Of a stretch of DNA of 64,000 bases, positions 9,292 to 19,648 are shown in pieces. The DNA comes from Pseudobdellovibrionaceae bacterium (GTDB lineage Bacteria; Bdellovibrionota; Bdellovibrionia; Bdellovibrionales; UBA1609), in NCBI GenBank assembly GCA_947444305.1, contig CANEZP010000006.1:124001-188000 (forward strand). Direction: 5' to 3'. The notes under the pieces were generated by a model, which made no database searches, was not told where the DNA came from, and saw only the letters and a program-made list of their open reading frames with translations. How positions within the stretch are numbered: position 1 is the first letter of the stretch; each line of letters opens with the position of its first letter. The translations under genes and the position numbers were made by a program.

Positions 9292-9690
9292 TCAGTTCGC
9301 GCCCGGAAGCGGCCCGTAGGCACCATCGATGATCTTCGCGATAATCCCGGAAACTTCGGTGCCGGCTTCGGAAACTTTGATCTCGGCGACCAAACCATAT
9401 TCGTTGTCGCCGGGAAAGTAGCCCGCTTGGATGAATTGCCGGCCCGAAGGTTTATGCGAGAAATAGGTCAGGTAACCGTCGGCTTGTGAAAACTCTTTTA
9501 GTTTATCTTCGCCCGTGGAGCCCGGCTCCCCGCTCATCACCTTTTCGATTAATGTTTTCTCGAACGCTTCGAGGCCGCCCAAGCGCGCGGGCTTGCTTAA
9601 GCTAAAGGTCTCGCCCTTATAAAATTCGTGCTCTTCGCGGGGCGCTTCGAACTTTTCTTCTAGATCCCAAGTGCTGGTGCCGAAATCCAT
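9292..9690 (-). CDS. Hypothetical protein, 132 aa
   Basis: ORF immediately downstream of slyX-like gene on same strand. Confidence 0.55.
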   Translation of the reverse strand: MDFGTSTWDLEEKFEAPREEHEFYKGETFSLSKPARLGGLEAFEKTLIEKVMSGEPGSTGEDKLKEFSQADGYLTYFSHKPSGRQFIQAGYFPGDNEYGLVAEIKVSEAGTEVSGIIAKIIDGAYGPLPGAN

Positions 9691-9897
9691 TTAGTAATGC
9701 GGCGGTTTTTGATCCGCCGGTCCTATGGGTTGACCGTCGCCGTTGCGTTCGCGGTACTGGTTGAAGAACTTTTTTAGAGCCGCTTGCAATTGGTCGATCG
9801 TCTCTTGCTGGCGGGCGATCACCTGGTTCAATTCGCCGACCAAAACTTCTTGGTGAGCGATCTTAATTTCGATATCGATAAGACGTTGGTCATTCAT
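9691..9897 (-). CDS. slyX: SlyX family protein
   Basis: MNDQRLIDIEIKIAHQEVLVGELNQVIARQQETIDQLQAALKKFFNQYRE...PPHY; coiled coil and PPHY end. Confidence 0.8.
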   Translation of the reverse strand: MNDQRLIDIEIKIAHQEVLVGELNQVIARQQETIDQLQAALKKFFNQYRERNGDGQPIGPADQKPPHY

Positions 9898-9958
9898 GGG
9901 TGATGGTCTAGCAGGCACGTTCGCTAACGGCAAGCTCCCGCCGCCAATGCATCATCCG

Positions 9959-10615
9959 CTACTTGCGTTTTTCCCAACCGGGCCGCATCGGGCGGTGGGA
10001 TTCGACCTGCAGATCTTGCACGTGCGCATTGTTGATCAAAAATTCCTTTAACTCCGGCGCCGGCGTGCCGGCGGCGGTTAACCATTCGTGGCCATGGTCT
10101 TCGTCCAGGAAAACGGGACAACGGTCGTGCCCGACGTTCGAAACAAAAGGCGGGGGATGATGCGTGATAATCGCGAAGGAATGCAGCACTTCACCCGTCT
10201 CTTTATTGACCCACTCGTCCCAAACGCCGGCGGCGTAGATCAGGTTCCCTGACTTGGCGGAGAAAGCGACCATGTGCCCGGCGTACTCCCCTTCGTAAAT
10301 TGGCTCTATAAAATCGGTTAACATCGCGAGGCAATGCTTACGCCCGAATACCGAGCGCCACGTGGGCTTTTCGTCGATCGTATCCAGCCTTGCGTTGTGG
10401 GTCGCGAATTTGACCTTCGGTTCTTTTGACCAGCCCGGCACCATCGAAAATCGCATAATCGAAGTTTCAACGGCATCCCCGTTCGCGGTGAGCACGGGAG
10501 CTTTCGCGTAAGGTACGACCACCCGGTCAAAGTAATCACCGACGTCGATTCGGGCTTCGGTCAAAAGTTTGAACTGCCCCGGATGACGTTGCTTAATCAT
10601 GTATGAAGCGCACAT
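9959..10615 (-). CDS. SRAP (SOS response-associated peptidase / YedK-HMCES) family protein
   Basis: MCASY N-terminal Cys2, ATHNARLDTIDEKPTWRSVF, FIEP, NVGHDRCPVFLDED. Confidence 0.85.
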   Translation of the reverse strand: MCASYMIKQRHPGQFKLLTEARIDVGDYFDRVVVPYAKAPVLTANGDAVETSIMRFSMVPGWSKEPKVKFATHNARLDTIDEKPTWRSVFGRKHCLAMLTDFIEPIYEGEYAGHMVAFSAKSGNLIYAAGVWDEWVNKETGEVLHSFAIITHHPPPFVSNVGHDRCPVFLDEDHGHEWLTAAGTPAPELKEFLINNAHVQDLQVESHRPMRPGWEKRK

Positions 10616-10749
10616 GACTTAAGAATAATACCGCCGACGGCTTGAGGCAACGTGCACCGGCCCACGGGCCGGAATGGTGGTCCCCAGGTGACTCCGCCTT
10701 GGATTAGGAGAATAATTGATTCTTATTTGACCAACGCTCAGGAGGTCCC

Positions 10750-11259
10750 ATGTTTAGAACGATCGCTTTATCGGTAATGATGACTTTCGCTATGACCGCA
10801 CTCGCAGAAGGAAAATTTAAAATGCCCGCCAAAGATGAGTTGAAGAAAAAGCTAACTCCCATCCAATACAGCGTTACGCAAAACGACGACACCGAACCGC
10901 CGTTCAAAAATGAATACTGGGACAATAAAAAAGACGGTATTTACGTCGACGTCGTTTCCGGCGAACCATTGTTTAGCTCGAAGGACAAATACGATTCGGG
11001 CACGGGATGGCCGAGTTTCACTAAGCCGCTCAAAAAAGAAGCGGTCTTTGAAAAGGTCGACCGCAGCCTGATGGGCACGCGCACCGAAGTTCGAAGCAAA
11101 ACCGCGAACTCCCACCTCGGTCACGTGTTCGACGACGGACCGAAACCGACGGGCTTACGTTACTGCATGAACTCGGCCTCGCTCCATTTCGTCCCTAAAG
11201 AAAAACTAAAAGAAGCGGGCCTCGAGGAATACTTAAAAGAATTTGAAGCTAAAAAATAA
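10750..11259 (+). CDS. msrB: Peptide-methionine (R)-S-oxide reductase, exported
   Basis: [22 protein letters not shown]...[32 protein letters not shown]; signal peptide. Confidence 0.9.
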   Translation: MFRTIALSVMMTFAMTALAEGKFKMPAKDELKKKLTPIQYSVTQNDDTEPPFKNEYWDNKKDGIYVDVVSGEPLFSSKDKYDSGTGWPSFTKPLKKEAVFEKVDRSLMGTRTEVRSKTANSHLGHVFDDGPKPTGLRYCMNSASLHFVPKEKLKEAGLEEYLKEFEAKK

Positions 11260-12054
11260 TTAAACGCCGGTGATCCGGCGGGCTTCTTCGCGGTCACGAA
11301 ACGAGAATTCGAAATCAAGCACCGCTTTTAAGTTTTCGCGATCCGTGACGGCAGCCTGCAACTGGGTCAAGGCTTTAAGCTTCTCATCGCTATGGTTGAA
11401 CTCGCGCAGCGCGGTCTTTAACTGTGCCGAGGTCATCGCGGGCCGTCCACCGACATTTGCGTAGGAGCTGACGTAGTCCGAGATCACCGCAAACTTTTGC
11501 TCGGCCCATGTTGCGCGGCGAAGGTTCGTCAGAAAAATCTCGGTGGTGACGGGTACGAAACGTTTGGTCAGCAACTGCCCTACGTTATAAACTTCAACCT
11601 GCGCGTTGTTCGGCAAATAAATTTGTACGCGCACGTAGCAACCGCCTTTCAGATCAGTGATCGCGCCGTTGCGGATCGAGATCGAGCACTCGTACGTTCC
11701 GTAGGTTTTCAAATTCAGCGTCGTGCCGGACAACTGCGGTTGCAATGATCCCCACGAAGCCGAATCTTTGAACACGCGATAAACTTTAAGCAGACCGGTG
11801 CCGGCCGGGAGGTCCGCGTACACGACTTCGACGTCACTGTTAAAACCCGACATGTTCACTTCGACCCGCTCGGCTCCGTTTAAGCTAAAGCCCGTATCAT
11901 CGACGCGCGGATTATAATTTGGGGGAACGGCGTCCCAGTTGACCCGGTTTGCGGGTACGGGTTTGCCTTGATCGCCCGTTTTCGAATTGTTGTCGGAGCC
12001 ACCGCCGCAGGCGGTTAGCGCGAACGTGAATATATAAATTGCGAGTTTCTTCAT
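11260..12054 (-). CDS. Lipoprotein, hypothetical
   Basis: MKKLAIYIFTFALTACGGGSDNNSK lipobox. Confidence 0.7.
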   Translation of the reverse strand: MKKLAIYIFTFALTACGGGSDNNSKTGDQGKPVPANRVNWDAVPPNYNPRVDDTGFSLNGAERVEVNMSGFNSDVEVVYADLPAGTGLLKVYRVFKDSASWGSLQPQLSGTTLNLKTYGTYECSISIRNGAITDLKGGCYVRVQIYLPNNAQVEVYNVGQLLTKRFVPVTTEIFLTNLRRATWAEQKFAVISDYVSSYANVGGRPAMTSAQLKTALREFNHSDEKLKALTQLQAAVTDRENLKAVLDFEFSFRDREEARRITGV

Positions 12055-12144
12055 TCTTCCTCCCGGTAGATTGGCGCAAGCGTAACGGGATTTAGGCGGC
12101 CGAACAAGACCGCACGCCCAATTGTAAATTGCCGGGAAGATGGG

Positions 12145-12582
12145 ATGGTGCTTAACTTGGTCCTATCGCTAAACTCATCAGATGGGGTCACTTTGAAATT
12201 GCTAATCGTGCTGACTTGCCTTGCCATAAATTCGGTTCACGCCGCGCCTCCACCACTCACCTACGAGCAGTGTAAAACCGCGGCCGGGTTGGATGATGCC
12301 AAATTGAAGGACTGCGACGCCAAAGAGATGAAGCGCGCCGAAGATGATTTGAACAAGCTGGTGCAAGAAACGCTAGACGCGGTCGACAGCAATCCGCGCC
12401 GCGAACTTCTGCGCAAAGCTCAGCGTAATTGGTTAGCCTTCCGTGAAGCCGAATGCGAATTCCGCGGCTCGGCGGTCGGCAACCGCCCGATCGCACCGCT
12501 GTTGAAGAGCAAGTGCATGATTGACCAAACCTCCTTGCGCGTCGACCAACTCAAATCCGCGGTGAAAACCGAGACATTTTAA
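12145..12582 (+). CDS. LprI/DUF1311-like secreted protein
   Basis: YEQCKTAA...LRKAQRNWLAFREAECEFRGS...KSKCMIDQTSLRVDQL pattern. Confidence 0.7.
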   Translation: MVLNLVLSLNSSDGVTLKLLIVLTCLAINSVHAAPPPLTYEQCKTAAGLDDAKLKDCDAKEMKRAEDDLNKLVQETLDAVDSNPRRELLRKAQRNWLAFREAECEFRGSAVGNRPIAPLLKSKCMIDQTSLRVDQLKSAVKTETF

Positions 12583-12586
12583 ACGA

Positions 12587-13333
12587 CTAGTAACTGTACG
12601 CGAGCCCCGTCATGTACGAGGAGTCCGTTGGCTTCACACCGGGCGCGGGTTCGCTATCGTGTTGCAGGTCGTATTCGATCGTTAAAGACAACGCACCCAC
12701 CAGCTTCACCTGAAGACCCGAATCAACCTGAATGCGGAAGTCCGCTTGGCTTTCAAAGGACGGTTGGTAGTAAGCGATCAGGGTGCCGGAAATATGTTCG
12801 CTGAACGATCTCACGAACGACAAATAAAGATTCCCGCGAACGGTTTGCTGACTTAGCACACCGTCTTTAAAGATTTCGTGTTCGTAAAACACGCCGGTTC
12901 CAAGATAGAGCGAATTCTTTTCGCCTTTGTCGAGTAAGGTGCGAAGACCCGCGCCGGCCAGATCACGCCGCTCTAAACGCCGGAATTCATCGAACTCACT
13001 CTGCACAAAGGTTTCGATCGCGTAAGGTGCCGCTAGGTACCGGGTGTAGCGGGCGTGCAAATTTCCTTCGTTTGCATCTTTGCGGTGGCGGCTTTCCCCG
13101 TAGCGGTACTTAGCCGCGCCTAAAAGTTCGTTGCGGTCCGTGCGTCGCATGGTGAGCGAGGAAAACTCGACCGCTTGCTTGTCGGCGTTGCCCGTTTGAC
13201 CGTTCACCTTAAGCCCAAGATTCCCCGACGTACCAGGCTTGGCCGCTTGCCGAATGGATTCGATATTCATGAAGGCCGATGCTTCAAAGCTAAAAACTAA
13301 AATCAACGGAATGAGAAGAGCGTGATAATGCAT
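12587..13333 (-). CDS. DUF481-like outer-membrane beta-barrel
   Basis: Signal peptide; GNLGLKVNGQTGNADKQAVEFSSLTMRRTDRNELLGAAKYRYGES...; terminal SYMTGLAYSY. Confidence 0.65.
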   Translation of the reverse strand: MHYHALLIPLILVFSFEASAFMNIESIRQAAKPGTSGNLGLKVNGQTGNADKQAVEFSSLTMRRTDRNELLGAAKYRYGESRHRKDANEGNLHARYTRYLAAPYAIETFVQSEFDEFRRLERRDLAGAGLRTLLDKGEKNSLYLGTGVFYEHEIFKDGVLSQQTVRGNLYLSFVRSFSEHISGTLIAYYQPSFESQADFRIQVDSGLQVKLVGALSLTIEYDLQHDSEPAPGVKPTDSSYMTGLAYSY

Positions 13334-13501
13334 TTAACCCATCTAACAAACTTCGCGCGGTCCGAAAACGTAAAATCTCACGAAGTGTAGCCGTTAGTTA
13401 AACGGTCTCGCGGGCTCTCGCATGATTGGCCCGGGTTCTGCATTTGGACGGCTCGTGGACATCCCGTGAGCCGATAATGGCGGATGCATTTCGAGTGAAA
13501 C

Positions 13502-14578
13502 GTGTTTAAAAAAATTCTTATCTGTTCGTCTTTGCTATTTCCCGCAACGCTTTTCGCGAGCACGCATGAGCAAATTCTTTCGGTCGTTGAAAAAGCGCTG
13601 ACCCCCGGGGCCCGGGATAAATTCCGGGCTTACGACACGCTTGAATCCATATCCAAAGTGGAACCGGAAACGATCGTTGCGGCCATGCGGGCACTCGTTT
13701 CCAATCAAGACCGGTGGAGCTTCGGTGATATTCGGAGCCACCTCTTTATCTTTTTATATTCGCGCGGCCAGAAATTAGAATTCGATCTTGGACAAAGCCG
13801 GCGGTTAACCCTCGCCCTTTCCAAAGTTTTAACTCTCGTGGCGAACCCGCGTGAAAATATCGCATTCGATTTAGCCGTCTATTGGAAAAGCGGTCTGATA
13901 CCGTGGAGCCCTAAAGAGTACCCTCTCATCTTCGACGTCATAAAGCATTCCGGCGTTGCTTCATTCGGCGCGAATATCGAGGCTATCGCGGCCGCGATGG
14001 GTTCGCGGCAACGGACCGCCTTAAGAAAAGCTTTAGTCAAAAGATCTAAGTACGAGACTGATGAATACTCCGTAGAGAGCGGTGCCCTCGTACTTTGTGA
14101 TCTCGCAACCGAAGATGACGTCGTCAACGTGCTTCGACGGACGGCCGGCTTATACCAAAACCTCGATTCGCAAATTGCGAGGCTTTACTTCCCCGCTTCG
14201 GCGTTTGTTCCCTCTTCGTTTTTGGGAATCGTTTTTAGCGGCCCCGAAGAAATTGAGTCCTACCTTGCGCAATGGGGCGAGAGGCATCCGGTTTTGCAAA
14301 AAACCGAGCTTACCGAGCGAACGTTGGAGCACATTCATCTGAAATTGAAGCGCGGGGATCCGATGTTTCTCAACGCGCTGGTGCGCGCTCGTGCAGACGG
14401 CCCGAAGTCTTCTTTCTCAAATCCGCAAGTTTACCAAGAGTTTTTGAATAGGTTAGTTGGAGCCGGCTTCACCATCGAAGGCCAACCGCCCCTAGAGGCC
14501 GCGCTGAAAGACGAAGGCGTTCTGCGTGTTGATTTTGTTAAGAGACGAATCGTTAGCTGCGAGGGAAGCTTGCGGTAA
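13502..14578 (+). CDS. Secreted helical-repeat-like hypothetical protein
   Basis: GTG start, signal peptide MFKKILICSSLLFPATLFAS. Confidence 0.6.
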   Translation: MFKKILICSSLLFPATLFASTHEQILSVVEKALTPGARDKFRAYDTLESISKVEPETIVAAMRALVSNQDRWSFGDIRSHLFIFLYSRGQKLEFDLGQSRRLTLALSKVLTLVANPRENIAFDLAVYWKSGLIPWSPKEYPLIFDVIKHSGVASFGANIEAIAAAMGSRQRTALRKALVKRSKYETDEYSVESGALVLCDLATEDDVVNVLRRTAGLYQNLDSQIARLYFPASAFVPSSFLGIVFSGPEEIESYLAQWGERHPVLQKTELTERTLEHIHLKLKRGDPMFLNALVRARADGPKSSFSNPQVYQEFLNRLVGAGFTIEGQPPLEAALKDEGVLRVDFVKRRIVSCEGSLR

Positions 14579-14655
14579 GCGTTGAAATAAATGATTGAAC
14601 AGCCCGTGGATCCTAGTCACTCTTAATAATTAGCTTTATTAAGCAGGAGATCACC

Positions 14656-16743
14656 ATGTTGAAATACGCCGCGACCTTCTTTTGTTTATGGGCCACGATA
14701 AGTCATGCCGCGGAAGAAAAAGCCGGCACGGTCACGATCCCCGTTTCCGAATACATCCAACTCCGAGACGCTAAGCAAGCGCCGGAATTGACGACCGTCG
14801 AATCCGTAACTTTTGACGGAACTTTCGGCAAGTCCTTGACCATGACGGTTAGCGGAAGTGCGAGCGGGGCCCCTAAGGCCGTCGACATCCTTGAACGCAA
14901 CGACGTCTTCGGCGTTAAAGACTGCGCGGGCAGCAACGCGATGTTAAGCGGCGACGGCTCACGCCTGAACGTCGTGCCCCTTCGTGCCGACCGCTTCAAG
15001 ATCACTTGCCAAATCTTCGTTAGGAATTGGGCGCAGGTTGAATTCACGGTCGACAACGCGCTTTACGCCGGCGCACGCTTAACCGGCGGCGAGGCTTTGG
15101 TACGCGTTTCGGGAACTTCGCACGTGATCACTCTCGTCAGGCCGAGTGCCCCGACCGAGGATTCAAAGGCCCCGCTGGCCGTGACCGCGCGTTACCGGGT
15201 TTCGGTGCAACCCGAAGAGTCTCGTTTTCAATATGAGTTCCAAATCAATAATCCGAATCGCACACTACGAAAAATGAAAATCACCAAGGCCAACGGTGAA
15301 ATCTTCAGTCAGATTCGCACCACGATCCAACATCAAGAAGCCACCGACGGTTTAAACCTTGAATTACAACCGGGCGAAAACGTGATTCGCACCGAGGGCC
15401 GCTTTTCAGGCAACTCGTTCGTCCCGCCCGTCGAAGGCCAAGCTTTCCTGCTGGTCGAGAATAGTCCTACGCTTCAACTCACCGTCGAATCCGTGAGCCG
15501 CCGCGTTTCACCGAAGGATGCCGGAATCTCGCCGCGTTATTCGGGCGCGCGCGCCTACTTGATCGCGAACGATCAAAAAGTATCTTGGGAAGCCCGCAAG
15601 CTGGAGGTTTTCGCGGCGCTGGGTTACTCGGTGAACAACGCCAACTATCTTTATTACGTTCCCCGCCGCGGGACCCCGATCGTCGAAGCCAATTTTGAAA
15701 TCAACAATCAAGGCATGCCCGAAGTTGCGCTCGATGTGCCGGGCCAAGTGACCTACCTCGAAGTCGGCGGTCAGCCCCAAGTTCTCTCACGGGATAAAGA
15801 CGGTAAATTATTATTGCAACTGCCGAGCGGCGTGCAGAACGTGCTCGTACAATACCTCAGCAAAACAGAGCAAGGCAGTTTGCTCGCGATGCCGCGCGAA
15901 GATTTAGCGAGACCGGCGGCCGTCCTCAGCAACGTGTCGCTGAACCTAAGTTTGGACCCGCGCTGGAGTCTGCCCTTCGGCCGCAGTCTTTTTGAAATTA
16001 AATCCGATCTTTCCCTCTCGGACTTTATCTGGGCGGCGCTGCTCGCGCTGTTCGTCGGCTGGCTTATTCGTGAAATTGGTTTAGGCCGCCGGGATCGAAT
16101 CGTATTTCCGCTCGCGGTATTCGTCGCCGCGGTTTCGGCGCCTTTCTTGTTCCCGTGGATCTTGCTCGCGGGTTTGCTCTATCTCGGAATCCGCCAGCGT
16201 GCGGAGATCCGAACGCAGTGGCCTAAGGGAAAAGTTGCGAGCTTATTCTCCGCGGTAGTCCTCGGAATCGCGGCGCTGATTCTGTTCATGAAACTCCAAG
16301 GCACTTCGCCCGACCAAGAAGCCTCGCGCTTCGCTTCCGAACAACTCTACAATAAAATGGACGCGATCGGCGGGATGAGCGATGCACGCGGCGGAAGTGG
16401 CGGCGGTGGCGGTAGAATGGCTAAAGGCCGCGGTGATCAGGCCGCGGCCCTTTCGGAAGCCCCTCCACCCCCGGGTTCGCTCAATCAAAGTATGGAGCTG
16501 GATCAGCAAGAGCCCGCACCCGCCGGTGGTGATTACCAAGGGATACCCGCGCGCTTGGCGATTCCCGAGGGGCGTTCGGTTCTCTTCAACCAAGGCATCA
16601 TCGACGCGAAGACTCCCGTGCGTATCGGCGCGCTGCTGATCAATCGTGGGGCCGGCGCCGTAGTCATGATCCTCGCACTCTTAGCCATGCTTCACATTAT
16701 TTATTATAACCGCCGCCGCTTCAAAGAAGGCGCGCGCTTATGA
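14656..16743 (+). CDS. Large envelope protein with C-terminal membrane region, hypothetical
   Basis: Signal peptide, beta-rich ectodomain, multiple hydrophobic segments, Gly-rich linker (ARGGSGGGGGRMAKGRG), final TM. Confidence 0.7.
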   Translation: MLKYAATFFCLWATISHAAEEKAGTVTIPVSEYIQLRDAKQAPELTTVESVTFDGTFGKSLTMTVSGSASGAPKAVDILERNDVFGVKDCAGSNAMLSGDGSRLNVVPLRADRFKITCQIFVRNWAQVEFTVDNALYAGARLTGGEALVRVSGTSHVITLVRPSAPTEDSKAPLAVTARYRVSVQPEESRFQYEFQINNPNRTLRKMKITKANGEIFSQIRTTIQHQEATDGLNLELQPGENVIRTEGRFSGNSFVPPVEGQAFLLVENSPTLQLTVESVSRRVSPKDAGISPRYSGARAYLIANDQKVSWEARKLEVFAALGYSVNNANYLYYVPRRGTPIVEANFEINNQGMPEVALDVPGQVTYLEVGGQPQVLSRDKDGKLLLQLPSGVQNVLVQYLSKTEQGSLLAMPREDLARPAAVLSNVSLNLSLDPRWSLPFGRSLFEIKSDLSLSDFIWAALLALFVGWLIREIGLGRRDRIVFPLAVFVAAVSAPFLFPWILLAGLLYLGIRQRAEIRTQWPKGKVASLFSAVVLGIAALILFMKLQGTSPDQEASRFASEQLYNKMDAIGGMSDARGGSGGGGGRMAKGRGDQAAALSEAPPPPGSLNQSMELDQQEPAPAGGDYQGIPARLAIPEGRSVLFNQGIIDAKTPVRIGALLINRGAGAVVMILALLAMLHIIYYNRRRFKEGARL

Positions 16744-17468
16744 ATCCGGGCTTGAAAAATGCTTTGCGCGCGCTGGAAGTATTCTCGCCCCGGCCGAAAG
16801 CTTTTTCGAAACGCTTTGATGCGTACCTTACAAAACACTGGCTCGTCCCGCCGAACTCACCGTTGCTGCTAAAAGGCTCTTCGTTAAACGCGGCCGACGA
16901 GCGAAAGCTTCTTGCATTCTTCAAAGCCCAGATCGGTAAACATAAGTTTGCGTCGAACGAACCTTACTTTTGTTCTGAGCGCAAAGCGGTCAAGGCGCCG
17001 GGCTGGTCGCTTTCGAATTCCTACCAAGTTTGCGAATGGAACAAGCGGCGGCTACCGGTTTTAAAGGCCGGCTTCAGCTACGTTTGCGGTGATTACTACG
17101 ATAAGAAGTTGGTCGCCGACTCCGAACGCGTTATGCAGGCGGCCTTCAAGACGCCCGCGGGCTTTTTCGAACGCGCGAATTCCACGATCACAACGATGAA
17201 GCCACGAACGAATTTAGTGGTTATTTACAGGCGCGGGAAACCGCTGGCGGCCGGCGCGGTGACTTGGAACAAATCGCACGCCCTCATGTTTAGCGGCTCG
17301 GTAATTCCCCGGCATCAAGGTTCGGGATTGTGGCGGGATCTTTTGGCGTTAAGGCAAGCGCTGACCCCACCGACCGTCGGGACGTGGATGATGACCACGG
17401 CCAATCCGCGCATTCGCTCAAAGGCCGATCGCCACTACGAGATTTCGGTTTTCAAACAGGATCCCTGA
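16740..17468 (+). CDS. GNAT-like acetyltransferase, predicted
   Basis: RGKPLAAGAVTWNKSHALMFSGSVIPRHQGSGLWRDLLALRQAL resembles GNAT motif A region; ATGA overlap with upstream gene. Confidence 0.5.
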   Translation: MNPGLKNALRALEVFSPRPKAFSKRFDAYLTKHWLVPPNSPLLLKGSSLNAADERKLLAFFKAQIGKHKFASNEPYFCSERKAVKAPGWSLSNSYQVCEWNKRRLPVLKAGFSYVCGDYYDKKLVADSERVMQAAFKTPAGFFERANSTITTMKPRTNLVVIYRRGKPLAAGAVTWNKSHALMFSGSVIPRHQGSGLWRDLLALRQALTPPTVGTWMMTTANPRIRSKADRHYEISVFKQDP

Positions 17469-17492
17469 GGACACGGCTCCCTGGAATACGTT

Positions 17493-18173
17493 TTGCTGAT
17501 CCTTCCGGTACAAATGTCCAAATCGAATAAGTGCGCGACCGCCCGGCCCTTGCGTGAAATGGTTGCAGCACTATTTATTAGTTTATCTATTCTGCTCAGC
17601 CTTTCGGCAGCGGGCGAGTCTTGCGATCAAAGCCTCTTGCCGAAGTACCAAACGGCCCGCATGGCTTGGCGTTACCACGGTGAGAATTTAGTCCCCCGGC
17701 CCGTGATGAAATGGCTGGGGAAGGATATCCAATACCTCGATAAAGCGGCGGCCGAAAAGCTCGAGGCGATGCACAACGGGCAAGGTTGGGTATACGCTTT
17801 AACCGGTGAGCCGGTACGTGTGCCGGGGGAAGAGCTTTACCTTATCGTCATGGATGCCTTCGGGCGAATCTACATCGGCCTCGAACAAGACGCCGACGGT
17901 CTTCATCATAGCTCAATCACGCGGGGCAGGCCGCTCGCCGCCGCCGGGGTCGTCGCCTTTGATTCGTCGGACAACATTCGTTTATTCACCGACGACACTG
18001 GTCACTATTACCGCTCGTTCAATAAAAAGCCCGGGCTTAATTGGACCAACTTATCGCGCGAACTCGAGTTCCGGGGAATTAACCCGGCAAACATCGTCAA
18101 CTTCACGCACTCCCGTAACCGAAGCCGGCTCAATCTTCGCGATCAAATCAGAATGCGTTTGATCGGCTGGTAG
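17493..18173 (+). CDS. Secreted hypothetical protein
   Basis: ORF with hydrophobic N-terminal segment ALFISLSILLSLSAAGES; exact start uncertain. Confidence 0.55.
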   Translation: MLILPVQMSKSNKCATARPLREMVAALFISLSILLSLSAAGESCDQSLLPKYQTARMAWRYHGENLVPRPVMKWLGKDIQYLDKAAAEKLEAMHNGQGWVYALTGEPVRVPGEELYLIVMDAFGRIYIGLEQDADGLHHSSITRGRPLAAAGVVAFDSSDNIRLFTDDTGHYYRSFNKKPGLNWTNLSRELEFRGINPANIVNFTHSRNRSRLNLRDQIRMRLIGW

Positions 18174-18319
18174 CGATCACTACTTATAGTGAATGAGGGC
18201 TCCGCCTTTAGCTAACGTCTCACATCAATACGTTACGAGCCTTTATTGAGACAAAAATCCCAAAAATCGACCTGCCCAATCTAGCCTTGAGACAGGGTAA
18301 TTATTTTTTGGGGGAAATC

Positions 18320-19573
18320 ATGGTTCAGAGATCCAGACGGGTTCGGATCGCTTCGTCTTTATTAATTCTAAGCACAACGCTAGGCCTTTTCCAAAACTGC
18401 GAAGAATTAAGCGCGGCAAAGGGCCAAACCGCGGCCCGGTCGACCGCCTCCGCTCAAGATACGAACGGTTCTTTCTATCCAAATTCGATAAGGCCCGCGA
18501 ATACAACCGGATCGCCATATCCCGGCTTAGACATCCGCGGCGTTAACGGCGTATCGACGATCCCGGTCGTTCCGACCGATGCACCTTACCCGGATATTTT
18601 TTCAAGCCTAAACGTACAGAACATTGTGACCGGAGCTACGCCGAAGCTTGAGAACTGGATGGTGAATCTCGGTATGTACACCGAAAATCAAGATCCCTCG
18701 GTAACTTCGGTGGGACAGTACATCGGAACCGCAATGGGTCCCGGTAGCGCCCGTCAGTGGACCTTCAACACAAACATGCTTCGCGGCGCCTCCGGCATCA
18801 AAGGCGAATACGGGAAACCAAATATGGTTCCGAAAGAACACGCTTCGATTAATTTCGAATTGGATTATTCAAACGCCGATCAAGATTGTTTTCAATTCCC
18901 GTGTTTCAACGTCGGTTTGTACATTCACAACCAGGGACTCTTTAAATCCAATAACGCCATTTTCTTAGACGCAACGAACTTCAACGGCGATAAGTCTAAA
19001 AAGATGTGGCACGAAGGCCTTACTATGTACGGCCCTAACTTGAACGATTACTCGGATATAAATCTCATCACCAACGCCGAACGTGGTCTTAAAGTTTCCG
19101 GAAACAAAATCTTCGGCATTGAAATCGATGCGTCCGCTAGAAACAACGCAATTTTTATTCACGATCCTCCGGCGAACGAATGGCCCGTCGGCGGGTCGGT
19201 CATCGCGGAGTCCCGAACGGCCTCCGCCGTTAGTGATATCTCTATACTCACTTCGTCCAACGTAGGTCTTTCGGTCGAGGGTACGCATCCGACGGCCGCG
19301 ATTCGTGATAGCTCACGAGCACCCGCCGCTATCTGGCTCAACGGCGAGTATTCGACCGCCGCGATCTCGACACTCAATTCGAAGATCTCTAACAACGTGG
19401 CCATGGTCGTTGCTGCCGGACAGCAGATTTGCTTCTCGGGCTTAAACAATTGCGTTTCGGTCGGCGCCGACGGCAAGATGATTTATTCGGTAAACAACAC
19501 GCAAGTGTTTACGGTCGATCAGCAAGGTAATGCCACCTTCAAAGGCACCGTTAAAGGAAGTAACATACCGTAG
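18320..19573 (+). CDS. Lipoprotein with fibre-like beta-rich C-terminus
   Basis: MVQRSRRVRIASSLLILSTTLGLFQNCEELSA; C-term GQQICFSGLNNCVSVGADGKMIYSVNNTQVFTVDQQGNATFKGTVKGS. Confidence 0.65.
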   Translation: MVQRSRRVRIASSLLILSTTLGLFQNCEELSAAKGQTAARSTASAQDTNGSFYPNSIRPANTTGSPYPGLDIRGVNGVSTIPVVPTDAPYPDIFSSLNVQNIVTGATPKLENWMVNLGMYTENQDPSVTSVGQYIGTAMGPGSARQWTFNTNMLRGASGIKGEYGKPNMVPKEHASINFELDYSNADQDCFQFPCFNVGLYIHNQGLFKSNNAIFLDATNFNGDKSKKMWHEGLTMYGPNLNDYSDINLITNAERGLKVSGNKIFGIEIDASARNNAIFIHDPPANEWPVGGSVIAESRTASAVSDISILTSSNVGLSVEGTHPTAAIRDSSRAPAAIWLNGEYSTAAISTLNSKISNNVAMVVAAGQQICFSGLNNCVSVGADGKMIYSVNNTQVFTVDQQGNATFKGTVKGSNIP

Positions 19574-19648
19574 GCGTGGGTTGTCGAGATCACATCGAAA
19601 AGTGAAAACCGAAGCGAAAACGAATCGCTTCGCCTCGGTCAATTGCCG

